NCBI RefSeq assembly: GCF_000967655.1
Contig: NZ_JXYA01000001.1
Span: 1-64,000, forward strand
DNA: 64,000 bases
Direction of reading: 5' to 3'
From: Pseudoalteromonas rubra
GTDB taxonomy: Bacteria > Pseudomonadota > Gammaproteobacteria > Enterobacterales > Alteromonadaceae
The notes under the pieces were generated by a model. The model did not search any database, was not told the origin of the DNA, and was given only the letters and a program-made list of their open reading frames with translations. A program made the position numbers and the translations under genes. This document shows positions 27,266 through 35,234 of this stretch, piece by piece (positions within the stretch are counted from its first letter, which is position 1; every line of letters starts with the position of its first letter).

Positions 27266-27430
27266 TGACACTGCACAGACTAGCAATCGACTGATAAGTC
27301 GCTAAATTAATAACTAGTTAAGTTATACTGTGGTGCATTGCACTGAGCACGCCGAATCAAGCGCCTAGAAAGCGGCTTGTAAATAGGCTGAGCCCTGGAA
27401 CAGAATTCATAAATTTAATGGCAGATAACA

Positions 27431-29344
27431 ATGACAACTAAGTCAGCAAACTCTGCCCAGGATAACGTAATCAATATGAGCCTTGATAACAGCAAGTATC
27501 CCCTTTTGGCATTGATAGAGCAGCCTGAGCAGCTGCGCACTTTGCCACAACACAAACTGACCGAGTTCAGCAATGAGCTACGTGACTATTTGCTCAACTC
27601 AGTTTCACAAAGTAGCGGCCACCTGGCCTCGGGCCTTGGGACTGTTGAGCTGACAGTCGCACTGCACTACGTCTACAATACGCCGGCAGATCGGCTAGTG
27701 TGGGATGTGGGCCACCAGGCCTACCCACATAAAATCCTCACCGGACGCCGAGATAAGATGCATACCATACGACAAAAAGATGGTCTGCACCCTTTCCCGT
27801 TCCGTGAAGAAAGCGAGTACGACACCTTCAGTGTTGGCCACTCCAGTACCTCTATCTCAGCAGCGCTGGCCATGGCCATTGCCGCAGAAAAGGAGCAACA
27901 GGGGCGTAAAGTCGTTGCCGTGATTGGTGATGGTGCGATGACCGCAGGCATGGCTTTCGAGGCAATGAACCACGCCGGTGATGTGAAATCAGACATGCTG
28001 GTGATCCTCAACGACAATGAAATGTCTATCTCTGAAAACGTCGGCGCGCTGAACAACCACTTTGCACGAATTTTATCCGGCAGCTTTTACACGAATATCC
28101 GCGAAGGCGGTAAAAAGCTGCTCTCGGGTGTACCGCCGGTGAAAGAGCTGGCCAGTAAAGTTGAAGAACACCTCAAGGGCATGGTGATACCGGGTACCTT
28201 TTTCGAGGAGCTGGGCTTTAACTACATAGGCCCAATTGATGGCCACGACGTGAATATGCTGGTCGATACGCTCAGAAACATGCGTAATCTAAAAGGTCCG
28301 CAGTTGTTGCACGTTAAAACGCAAAAAGGCAAAGGTTACCAACCTGCGGAAGCCGATCCGATCGGTTACCACGGTGTGCCTAAGTTTGATCCCAGTATTC
28401 ATAGCCTGCCTAAGTCCAAACCCAGTGCCCCGACTTTCTCAAAAGTGTTCGGCGACTGGTTGTGTGACATGGCAGAGCAGGACGCCAAGCTAATGGCCAT
28501 TACCCCGGCCATGCGTGAAGGCTCCGGCATGGTGCGTTTTTCTAAAGAACACCCTAATCAATACTTTGATGTGGCCATTGCAGAGCAACATGCCGTCACC
28601 TTAGGCGCCGGGTTTGCCTGTGAAGGTCTTAACCCCGTCGTTGCTATCTACTCTAGCTTTTTGCAACGTGGTTACGATCAGCTGATCCACGATGTCGCAC
28701 TACAAAACCTGCCGGTGCTGTTTGCCATTGATCGCGCCGGGATTGTGGGTGCCGACGGCGAGACGCACCAGGGGGCATACGATTTGAGCTTTATGCGCTG
28801 TATTCCCAACATGGTGATTATGGCTCCGAGCGACCTGAACGAATGCCGTCAGATGCTTTACACCGGCCATCGTCTGCAACAGCCTGCCGCAGTGCGCTAC
28901 CCGCGTGGTTCTGCAGGTGAAGCAGAGATTGAAGCACAGATGACCGAGCTGGAAGTAGGTAAAGCCAACCAGCTGCGCTCAGGTAAGAAGGTCGCTATTC
29001 TTAACTTTGGTACCTTGCTACACAATGCAAAACCAGTCGCAGACGCGCTGGATGCCAGTTTGGTGGATATGCGTTTTGTGAAGCCACTTGATGGCGCCAT
29101 GATTGAAAAGCTAGCAGCCGAGCATGACTTGCTAGTCACACTGGAAGATAATGCCATCGCAGGCGGTGCCGGTAGTGCCGTCAGTGAGTATCTGGCCGCT
29201 AAGCATATACTAAAACCCACTCTGCATTTGGGCATTCCCGATGAGTTTATCAAGCATGGTACTCAAAATGAAATGCATGCTGAAATGGGGCTGGACGCAA
29301 ACGGGATCCAGCAAAGGATTGAGACTGTGTTATCGGGTTGGTGA
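27431..29344 (+). CDS. dxs: 1-deoxy-D-xylulose-5-phosphate synthase
   Basis: Dxs makes DXP from pyruvate and glyceraldehyde 3-phosphate, the first step of the MEP isoprenoid pathway. The 637-residue protein has the thiamine diphosphate motif [18 protein letters not shown] ending in NDNEMS, the transketolase pyrimidine-binding domain (about residues 320-485) and the C-terminal domain. The N-terminus is about 15 residues longer than usual. ATG at 27476 is a possible alternative start; neither has a strong ribosome site. The gap of 165 bases after ispA may hold its own promoter. Confidence 0.96.
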   Translation: MTTKSANSAQDNVINMSLDNSKYPLLALIEQPEQLRTLPQHKLTEFSNELRDYLLNSVSQSSGHLASGLGTVELTVALHYVYNTPADRLVWDVGHQAYPHKILTGRRDKMHTIRQKDGLHPFPFREESEYDTFSVGHSSTSISAALAMAIAAEKEQQGRKVVAVIGDGAMTAGMAFEAMNHAGDVKSDMLVILNDNEMSISENVGALNNHFARILSGSFYTNIREGGKKLLSGVPPVKELASKVEEHLKGMVIPGTFFEELGFNYIGPIDGHDVNMLVDTLRNMRNLKGPQLLHVKTQKGKGYQPAEADPIGYHGVPKFDPSIHSLPKSKPSAPTFSKVFGDWLCDMAEQDAKLMAITPAMREGSGMVRFSKEHPNQYFDVAIAEQHAVTLGAGFACEGLNPVVAIYSSFLQRGYDQLIHDVALQNLPVLFAIDRAGIVGADGETHQGAYDLSFMRCIPNMVIMAPSDLNECRQMLYTGHRLQQPAAVRYPRGSAGEAEIEAQMTELEVGKANQLRSGKKVAILNFGTLLHNAKPVADALDASLVDMRFVKPLDGAMIEKLAAEHDLLVTLEDNAIAGGAGSAVSEYLAAKHILKPTLHLGIPDEFIKHGTQNEMHAEMGLDANGIQQRIETVLSGW

Positions 29345-29378
29345 GTTCACAGAACCTGATAAACTCGTCACTTCCTTC

Positions 29379-29415
29379 TTGCATATAGTCACTGCTGTGC
29401 AGTGGCTATATGCAA
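29379..29415 (+). terminator. long hairpin after dxs
   Basis: A 17-bp stem beginning TTGCATATAG and ending CTATATGCAA, with one G-T pair and loop TGT. No U-run follows. It is probably a 3' end hairpin of the dxs mRNA. Confidence 0.6.
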
Positions 29416-29696
29416 CTCCCCTCTGACAAATCCCCCAGAAAAACTCCGTTTGCACTCTGCAACCAGCCCATCAAATAAAACCCACCGATAACTGTTCAAA
29501 ATTTCTTATTTAAAGTGTTTATTTTGAGTGTGAACGCGAAGTTTTTTGCCAGGCCTGGTTGGTGCCTCTGCAATGCTACAATTAACTCTACTTTTTAGTT
29601 TGCACTTAATCGCTAATTATTGTAGCTTAAATGGGTACAAAGTGATTTGGTACATTTGAAAATAACAAAAAGTTTAATATCTACAAGGAAATGATT
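29416..29696. other. leader region of the RiPP-like gene
   Basis: An AT-rich stretch without another gene. TTGCAC near 29600 with TAGCTT 17 bases later is a weak promoter candidate. AAGGA at 29685-29689 is the ribosome site of the peptide gene. Confidence 0.3.
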
Positions 29697-29927
29697 ATGA
29701 AATTAAAACTAAACAAAAAGAAAATGAAAACCCTGTCTACCGACCATTCAAACCTGCCAGCGAACATGACTCCTCAGATTGCTGGTGGTACTGACATTAA
29801 CAGCAGCTACCCTTCTTATCGCTGTGGTGGTGGCGGTGGTGGTAATGATACCTCACTAAGTGCAGATGGTGTAACACACTGTGTAGCATACACTTGCGGT
29901 CGTAATGGCTGTGGTGATATTTTGTAA
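29697..29927 (+). CDS. candidate RiPP precursor peptide with double-glycine leader
   Basis: A 76-residue peptide with a lysine-rich start (MKLKLNKKKMKTLS), then NLPANMTPQIAGG, a double-glycine leader end at residues 30-31. The putative core (residues 32-76) has Ser/Thr residues, a run of six glycines and four cysteines (43, 62, 67, 72). This layout resembles precursors of natural-product peptides exported by C39-peptidase ABC transporters. ATG at 29697 is chosen over ATG 29691 because AAGGA is seven bases before it. It has its own terminator. No modifying enzyme or transporter is seen nearby, so maturation would act in trans. The product class is unknown. Confidence 0.7.
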   Translation: MKLKLNKKKMKTLSTDHSNLPANMTPQIAGGTDINSSYPSYRCGGGGGGNDTSLSADGVTHCVAYTCGRNGCGDIL

Positions 29928-29931
29928 CTAC

Positions 29932-29954
29932 CTCTCTGTGTTTAAAAACAGAGA
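29932..29954 (+). other. hairpin after the RiPP-like gene
   Basis: TCTCTGT and ACAGAGA form a 7-bp stem a few bases after the stop codon and just before the terminator. It may stabilise the short mRNA. Confidence 0.4.
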
Positions 29955-29962
29955 ACTTAATG

Positions 29963-29985
29963 AAACGCCTCTATGAGGCGTTTTT
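29963..29985 (+). terminator. terminator of the RiPP-like gene
   Basis: AAACGCCTC and GAGGCGTTT pair around TAT and end in a T-run. It isolates the peptide gene from the deoC region. Confidence 0.85.
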
Positions 29986-30270
29986 AGTATCTCAAATAGC
30001 AATTGTGCGTTATTAGTAACTCAATAAACTGGCACTCACGCTTTTGCAGATATTTTATCAGGGAGTGGCCGCCGTACAATCGGCTTTGCCATGACGCCAT
30101 TGACCTAAATAAGTACACCCAACCCACCTCCCATCATACTGACTCGCCTTAGCGATATTGCCGGCTTAAGCCATTTCTGGACATCGTTCTGTTGCGCCGT
30201 AATATGCAGACCGCCTGGAAACTATCTTGCGCCATATCAAGACACAGGCTCTTTATACTGGAAAAGTGTC
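29986..30270. other. gap before the deoC leader
   Basis: No gene was recognised. A TATACT box at 30254-30259 may be the -10 of a promoter for the deoC-deoD operon; no good -35 box is visible. Two long stretches around 30060-30210 are moderately GC-rich without ORF support. Confidence 0.3.
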
Positions 30271-30418
30271 ACCAACTAACAGACAATACGTCGGTGATTA
30301 AATGGAATTAGCGTGTCCCGCCGGGACGAGTCTTCACGGAACCAAGTCCACTCGAGTTCCCAAAATACGAGTGAGCGACGCCTGAACTGTGCCCTCTTCG
30401 TATTGTCGGGTAAGTGGT
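30271..30418 (+). promoter_or_regulatory. structured leader with long inverted repeats before deoC
   Basis: Two 20-base arms (30271-30290 and 30399-30418) match as inverted repeats at 16 of 20 positions, with nine in a row (GACAATACG/CGTATTGTC). Inside are two more hairpins: GTCCC/GGGAC around GCC (30315-30327) and CACTCG/CGAGTG (30349-30373). The shape is a multi-branch RNA about 50 bases before the deoC start. It does not match a riboswitch that I recognise. A small mobile inverted-repeat element is the other option. Confidence 0.5.
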
Positions 30419-30467
30419 TCTTAGTAGCCAGACCACACCATACTGGCTGCACATCAGGAGTTTCCCT

Positions 30468-31232
30468 ATGTCATCAATAACCCCCCAACAGGCCGCTCAG
30501 CTGGCGCTCAATTGTATGGATTTAACCAGCCTGACCGGCGCAGAAAGCGACGACGATATTATCCAGCTTTGCCAGCAGGCCAGCTCAGAGGCAGGCGCCG
30601 TGGCCGCAATCTGCATTTTTCCTCAGCATATTCCTCTGGCCAAACAGCACCTGGCTGAGGGGATCAGGATTGCCACGGTCACTAACTTCCCCCATGGCTC
30701 AGAGGATATCGCCAGCGCAGTTGAGCAAACCCGTGCGGCAGTCATGCTCGGTGCCGACGAAGTCGACGTGGTGTTTCCTTACAGGGCACTGATGGCTGGC
30801 AATAGCGAGGTTGGTGCGCAACTGGTTCAGCAATGTAAAGCGGCATGTGGCACTGAGGCACAGCTCAAAGTCATCATAGAATCTGGTGAGTTAAAAACCG
30901 CGCAACTCATAGAACAAGCGTCGCACATTGCCATAGCAGCGGGTGCCGACTTTATCAAAACCAGCACTGGCAAAGTGGCGGTTAATGCCACATTAGACGC
31001 CGCACATGTGATGCTCAATACCATCAAAAACAGTGGCAAAGCCGTTGGCTTTAAAGCCGCCGGTGGCGTACGTACGGTGAATGATGCCTGCGCTTATCTG
31101 GACACCGCCCGGCAAATTATGGGCCCCGACTGGGTCAACTCACAGCATTTTAGATTTGGCGCTTCGGGCTTACTCAGCGATGTGCTGAGTACTTTGACAG
31201 GCTCTGCCAAAACGTTATCGGGAGACTACTGA
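30468..31232 (+). CDS. deoC: deoxyribose-phosphate aldolase
   Basis: DeoC cleaves 2-deoxyribose 5-phosphate to acetaldehyde and glyceraldehyde 3-phosphate in deoxynucleoside catabolism. The 254-residue protein has the Schiff-base lysine in FIKTSTGK and the barrel end AAGGVRT. The start with CAGGAG seven bases before it is used instead of a GTG-initiated extension. The stop overlaps the deoD start (TGATG), so the two are one unit. Confidence 0.95.
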   Translation: MSSITPQQAAQLALNCMDLTSLTGAESDDDIIQLCQQASSEAGAVAAICIFPQHIPLAKQHLAEGIRIATVTNFPHGSEDIASAVEQTRAAVMLGADEVDVVFPYRALMAGNSEVGAQLVQQCKAACGTEAQLKVIIESGELKTAQLIEQASHIAIAAGADFIKTSTGKVAVNATLDAAHVMLNTIKNSGKAVGFKAAGGVRTVNDACAYLDTARQIMGPDWVNSQHFRFGASGLLSDVLSTLTGSAKTLSGDY

Positions 31233-31954
31233 TGAGCAGCCCCCACCAAACCGTTCACATCAATGCGCCAGCCGATGCATTTGCCGATACCGTGTTACTG
31301 CCGGGCGATCCGCTGCGCGCTAAGTTTATTGCTGAGCACTTTCTCACGGACGTGAAAGAAGTCAACAATGTGCGCAATATGCTTGGCTACACCGGTTTCT
31401 TTCAGGGTCACAGGCTGTCTGTGATGGGCACCGGCATGGGGATCCCCAGCTGCTCCATTTATGCCAAAGAATTGATCACTGAATATAAAGTGAAAAATCT
31501 GATCCGGGTGGGCAGCTGTGGTGCTGTGTCAGAACAGGTAAAACTGCACGATATTATTATTGCGATGGGCGCGTGTACCGACTCCAAGGTAAATCGCATA
31601 CGCTTTAAAGATCATGACTTTGCCGCCATTGCCAATTTTGAGCTGCTGAATACTTGCGTCAATACCGCTGCACAGCTGGCGTTAAAAGTGCAAGTTGGCA
31701 ATGTATTTTCATCCGACCTGTTTTATACTCCTCAGCCAGAAATGTTTGACCTGATGAATAACATGGGGATCCTGGGTGTAGAAATGGAAGCGGCCGGTTT
31801 ATATGGCGTCGCGGCACAATATGGTGCCAGGGCCCTGACTATTTTAACCGTTGCCGATCACATCACCCTAGACACGCACCTGAGCAGTGACGCCAGGCAG
31901 TCTTCCTTTGCACAGATGGCTCAGCTGGCTTTGACGACAGCCAAAGCGTTGTAA
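31232..31954 (+). CDS. deoD: purine nucleoside phosphorylase (DeoD type)
   Basis: A 240-residue hexameric-type purine nucleoside phosphorylase that splits purine (deoxy)nucleosides with phosphate. Family hallmarks are [28 protein letters not shown] and [11 protein letters not shown]. The match to E. coli DeoD is high over the whole length. It supplies deoxyribose 1-phosphate toward DeoC. The deoA and deoB genes of the E. coli cluster are absent here. Confidence 0.96.
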   Translation: MSSPHQTVHINAPADAFADTVLLPGDPLRAKFIAEHFLTDVKEVNNVRNMLGYTGFFQGHRLSVMGTGMGIPSCSIYAKELITEYKVKNLIRVGSCGAVSEQVKLHDIIIAMGACTDSKVNRIRFKDHDFAAIANFELLNTCVNTAAQLALKVQVGNVFSSDLFYTPQPEMFDLMNNMGILGVEMEAAGLYGVAAQYGARALTILTVADHITLDTHLSSDARQSSFAQMAQLALTTAKAL

Positions 31955-31968
31955 CTGTTCCGGGCTTA

Positions 31969-31986
31969 AGCGCCAAGCTTGGCGCT
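31969..31986 (+). terminator. palindrome after deoD
   Basis: AGCGCCAAGCTTGGCGCT is a perfect 18-base palindrome 14 bases after the stop. No U-run follows, so it is a 3' end hairpin at best, or a binding site. Confidence 0.4.
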
Positions 31987-32039
31987 GAGCCCCATCAGGC
32001 AAATTCAACACCATTGCTTGAACGAATTACATAAAACTT

Positions 32040-32540
32040 ATGACCAAAACCCGACAAATTATTTATGCGGTTGTGCTCAACCGAGGATTTTTACTGTTTC
32101 CACTGGTGCTTATCAGCCTGCTGGTTGGCAGTATTACCGCAGACGATCTGCGTTTTTTACTGGGGCATATGGACACACACGGTTATCAGCGCGTGATTGA
32201 TAACGAGTCCACCATTACCATTTTGCTGATCGGGTTTGGGGCAATTATGGATGGCCGTAAAATCTTCTCAAAGCGTTTGCTGGAAAGTAAAAATGATCCA
32301 ACCCTTGAACAGCACAGCGCCCTGAACGCCACCTCTGAATACTATGGCTTTATGCTGATTGTCATCGGTATTGCCGTCGAAATTGTTGACCAAATCACAC
32401 GATATCTTCGTACCTTTGACATCGACATTATGGCATTTGAAGCCATCTTCAGCCTGGTATTTAATGTGATTGCGCTCATTGTGATGCTCAAAGCAGCGTA
32501 CAGAATCGCGGCCATTGACATAGAAAAGCATCAGCTTTAG
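32040..32540 (+). CDS. membrane protein of unknown function
   Basis: A 166-residue protein with about four hydrophobic segments (near residues 17-33, 59-70, 100-115 and 137-155). The third segment is followed by IVDQITRYLRTFDIDI. No family was recognised. It lies between deoD and the collar cluster, after a poor ribosome site, and its relation to either is unclear. Confidence 0.65.
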   Translation: MTKTRQIIYAVVLNRGFLLFPLVLISLLVGSITADDLRFLLGHMDTHGYQRVIDNESTITILLIGFGAIMDGRKIFSKRLLESKNDPTLEQHSALNATSEYYGFMLIVIGIAVEIVDQITRYLRTFDIDIMAFEAIFSLVFNVIALIVMLKAAYRIAAIDIEKHQL

Positions 32541-32566
32541 GCCTATGCCTGGCGTGCCTCATCCCC

Positions 32567-32587
32567 TGTAATACAAAGTAATATACT
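32567..32587 (+). promoter_or_regulatory. repeated promoter-like motif before collar gene 1
   Basis: The motif GTAATACAAAGTAATATAC with flanking bases (21 identical in total) occurs here and at 33502-33522, at 69 and 72 bases before the starts of the first two collar genes. It contains TATACT, a good -10 box, and two GTAATA half-sites. A shared promoter or operator is likely. Confidence 0.55.
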
Positions 32588-32656
32588 TGCGGTATTCATG
32601 CATGTAGGATAAATGCTGGTGTAAGTATCTAATTTCAAAGCGCTAGGGACTGTTTT

Positions 32657-33277
32657 ATGTCATCAGATTCATTTACGGGCGAACTCATGCCCTTTCTCGG
32701 TAATTTTGTTGTCAGGGGCTATTTAGCGTGTGAAGGCCAGCTACTTGACATAGCGAAATATTCGACCCTTTACTCACTGATAGGTACCTTTTATGGTGGT
32801 GACGGCCGGGTCAGCTTTGCTGTGCCAGATCTTCGCGGGCGTCGTCTTACTGGCCGTGGAAAGGCACCAGATTTAAAATATGATTATAAAATCGGCCAGA
32901 AAGGTGGTGCTGACTCTATAACGCTCACTGAATATGCTTTACCTATGCACAATCATGCCGCATCGCTGGAGATACCGAACACCTATAGCCAAGCGGTTGC
33001 TCCGATGGCGGTTGCAGACAACGCTGCAAACACGTGGATACCCAACACCAAAGTTTACCTTGGCAGGCCACAGTATAAAAACTACGTTGTACCAAACGAC
33101 TCTGACCCCGTTGTACCAATTGGACTCAGAGGAGTGAATGTGGATGTTCACTCTACTGCCTCAGCTGACGTTGCAATCCAACGAACAGGTCAGAGCAAAC
33201 CTGTTAATTTCCAAACTCCATATAAAACAGTAAACTGGCTTATTTGTACAGACAACCTCTATCCGGAACGCGGTTAA
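32657..33277 (+). CDS. phage-tail-collar-domain protein, copy 1
   Basis: A 206-residue protein with the Tail Collar domain (residues about 7-60) and the signature YGGDGRVSFAVPDLRGR. Later come a histidine motif MHNHAA and a C-terminal YKTVNWLICTDNLYPERG. There is no signal peptide. Family members are often annotated microcystin-dependent-like; their function is not known, and related domains form short tail fibres in phages. It is the most diverged of three tandem copies, lacking the otherwise common PAHxH. The binding site is AGGG. Its own promoter-like motif lies upstream. Confidence 0.88.
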   Translation: MSSDSFTGELMPFLGNFVVRGYLACEGQLLDIAKYSTLYSLIGTFYGGDGRVSFAVPDLRGRRLTGRGKAPDLKYDYKIGQKGGADSITLTEYALPMHNHAASLEIPNTYSQAVAPMAVADNAANTWIPNTKVYLGRPQYKNYVVPNDSDPVVPIGLRGVNVDVHSTASADVAIQRTGQSKPVNFQTPYKTVNWLICTDNLYPERG

Positions 33278-33471
33278 CAACAGAAATCTGTCATTGCGCT
33301 GTCAATATGGACTTAACAGGCCGGACCGTCTGATTGTGTACATACAAAACAATATCAAGTCGCTTTGTTTTATACTGACGATTAGAGCAGTTTGCCAAGG
33401 TTGCAGGCTGATTGCTCAAAATAAATAAATGCTCTTCTCACTCACTTCTTTTGTGCGGTTCCTATCAGCAC

Positions 33472-33490
33472 ACACCTGCCACAGGTGTTT
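33472..33490 (+). terminator. terminator-like hairpin after collar gene 1
   Basis: ACACCTG and CAGGTGT form a perfect 7-bp stem around CCA, followed by TT. The U-run is short. It sits just before the promoter-like motif of the next gene. Confidence 0.5.
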
Positions 33491-33501
33491 TCGAAATGTG
33501 T

Positions 33502-33522
33502 TGTAATACAAAGTAATATACT
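33502..33522 (+). promoter_or_regulatory. repeated promoter-like motif before collar gene 2
   Basis: Identical over 21 bases to 32567-32587 while the surrounding sequence differs. It is at almost the same distance from the start codon, which argues for function. No copy is seen before the third gene. Confidence 0.55.
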
Positions 33523-33594
33523 TCTGAAAAGGGATAAGGTATCGTCAATTAATCTATATAGTATTTAACAACAATGATTTAGGGAGAGCATGTT

Positions 33595-34212
33595 ATGGCA
33601 GCCAGCGCATTTATCGGTGAAATGATGCCGTTTACAAGTAACTTTGCGGTACGCCAATTCGCAGAGTGTACCGGGCTAATCATGTCAATCTCTCAACACT
33701 CAGCAACGTTTGCTATTATGGGTACAATCTATGGGGGTGATGGAAGAAGCACCTTTGCGCTACCAGACTTGCGTGGAAGAAGCCCTATCAGTTATGGGCA
33801 AGGGAAAGGCTTATCCGTCTACCGCTTAGGTAGCTGGGGTGGTAGCGAAACCGTTCAGCTGACGACCGCACATCTCCCTGCACACTCCCATACGGCAAGT
33901 GCTACAGTCAACGTATCAAGTACCGCTGAGGCCACCCTGTCTGTGGCCACTAACGATGCCATTGACTTTAGACCGAGCACAGGTGCTTTCCTCGGCACAC
34001 CGGAAGATCCCTGTTTCTTTGAGCCCAATGCATTTGACCCAGAGCAGCTGGTGGAGATCAAGGGACCAGACATTCAGGTGCAAACAGTGTCAGAGAGTGC
34101 ATCAGTCACATTAGATGAGGCAGGTTTAGGTGAGGAGGTTGAAATACTCAGCCCATTTACCACAGTTAACTGGCAAGTGTGCATAAATGGACTGTGGCCA
34201 TCCCGTCCATAA
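33595..34212 (+). CDS. phage-tail-collar-domain protein, copy 2
   Basis: A 205-residue paralogue with IYGGDGRSTFALPDLRGR, HLPAHSHTA and the C-terminal FTTVNWQVCINGLWPSRP. The middle, between the histidine motif and the C-terminus, differs most among the three copies and may be the variable tip. It has a GGGAG-type binding site and no signal peptide. Confidence 0.9.
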   Translation: MAASAFIGEMMPFTSNFAVRQFAECTGLIMSISQHSATFAIMGTIYGGDGRSTFALPDLRGRSPISYGQGKGLSVYRLGSWGGSETVQLTTAHLPAHSHTASATVNVSSTAEATLSVATNDAIDFRPSTGAFLGTPEDPCFFEPNAFDPEQLVEIKGPDIQVQTVSESASVTLDEAGLGEEVEILSPFTTVNWQVCINGLWPSRP

Positions 34213-34428
34213 TGGCGGGTGAAACCAAAACGCACAGGGAGCTCACCTCCTGATGCGAATTACTAAGGTTAAAAAGCAACATCACATAGCCTGCCTTGGG
34301 AGGTGGGCCAGACAATGAGTTTATTATAGGCAACAGGCAGCGTATAGGGTTGAGTCGACTGGTGCCTGCCATGCGTTGAACACACCTGAAGTACTAATTT
34401 AAACAACATCTAACTGTGAGGTAGAAAT

Positions 34429-34980
34429 ATGGCTGTTGAAGCATACCTGGGTGATATGATGCCCTTTGCTGGTGACTTTACTGTAGAAGGTTACGGCCCG
34501 TGCGACAATACTTTAATATCAATCAACCAGAATCAGGCACTATATACTATATTAGGCACCAGATATGGTGGTGATGGTCGCACCACCTTTGCGCTCCCGG
34601 ACCTGCGTGGCAGAAATCCGATACGATATGGTGCAGGCCCGGGTCTGGCACAATATAGGCCAGGGCAAATGGGCGGTTTAGAACAAACAGTACTGAACCG
34701 AAACAACCTGCCAGCGCACACACATTACGGCAAGCTGACAATCGCAAAAAATGACGGCAATGCAACTGAACCCGAACCGGATAAAGGGTTGATTGCCTCC
34801 GGATATGACATGTTCTTCAACCCTTCGGCGTTTGAAGAAGCACACCTGGCTCAAATCCAGGGGATTATTACGAATAAAAGCAACTTGCCTGATAGACCTA
34901 ATAGCGTCAATGTTCGCAACCCCTATTTAGCCGTCGGCTGGCAAATTTGCGTCTTGGGTGCCTACCCGAGGCGCGCTTAA
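34429..34980 (+). CDS. phage-tail-collar-domain protein, copy 3
   Basis: A 183-residue paralogue with RYGGDGRTTFALPDLRGR, NLPAHTHYG and the C-terminal YLAVGWQICVLGAYPRRA. It is about 22 residues shorter than its neighbours in the middle region. GAGG precedes the start. A hairpin follows the stop. The large fibre gene starts 254 bases downstream on the same strand. Confidence 0.9.
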   Translation: MAVEAYLGDMMPFAGDFTVEGYGPCDNTLISINQNQALYTILGTRYGGDGRTTFALPDLRGRNPIRYGAGPGLAQYRPGQMGGLEQTVLNRNNLPAHTHYGKLTIAKNDGNATEPEPDKGLIASGYDMFFNPSAFEEAHLAQIQGIITNKSNLPDRPNSVNVRNPYLAVGWQICVLGAYPRRA

Positions 34981-34990
34981 TCAATACTAA

Positions 34991-35009
34991 CCGGGTGCCA
35001 TGCACCCGG
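34991..35009 (+). terminator. hairpin after collar gene 3
   Basis: CCGGGTGC and GCACCCGG form a perfect 8-bp stem around CAT, ten bases after the stop. No U-run follows. Confidence 0.5.
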
Positions 35010-35234
35010 ATTGACCTGTCAGTCTTATTACTCTCCCGCTCTTAGTCACTTTCTACAAACGCATCGATTCGCAGACCCACGCTTTTGCTTCACACTCACA
35101 CGGCAATGAATCTATTTGCGCCAAAAACACCACACCAAAGAATGACAAAAAACATTTATAGCAATCATTAATACGTAATCCTGTACACTATTCATCGCAC
35201 ATTAATCCAACTCTACTTCTACACAGGAAAAAAT

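Larger units (their letters stand above)
33278..33594. other. gap between collar genes 1 and 2
   Basis: The 317-base gap holds a terminator-like hairpin (33472-33490) and the repeated promoter-like motif (33502-33522), in that order. Collar gene 2 therefore seems to be its own transcription unit. No further ORF was recognised. Confidence 0.45.

Noticed and set aside
30271..30418. Integron attC site
   Set aside because: The arms form a long imperfect inverted repeat, but the outer ends do not match the RYYYAAC and GTTRRRY core sites, and no integrase or cassette pattern is present.
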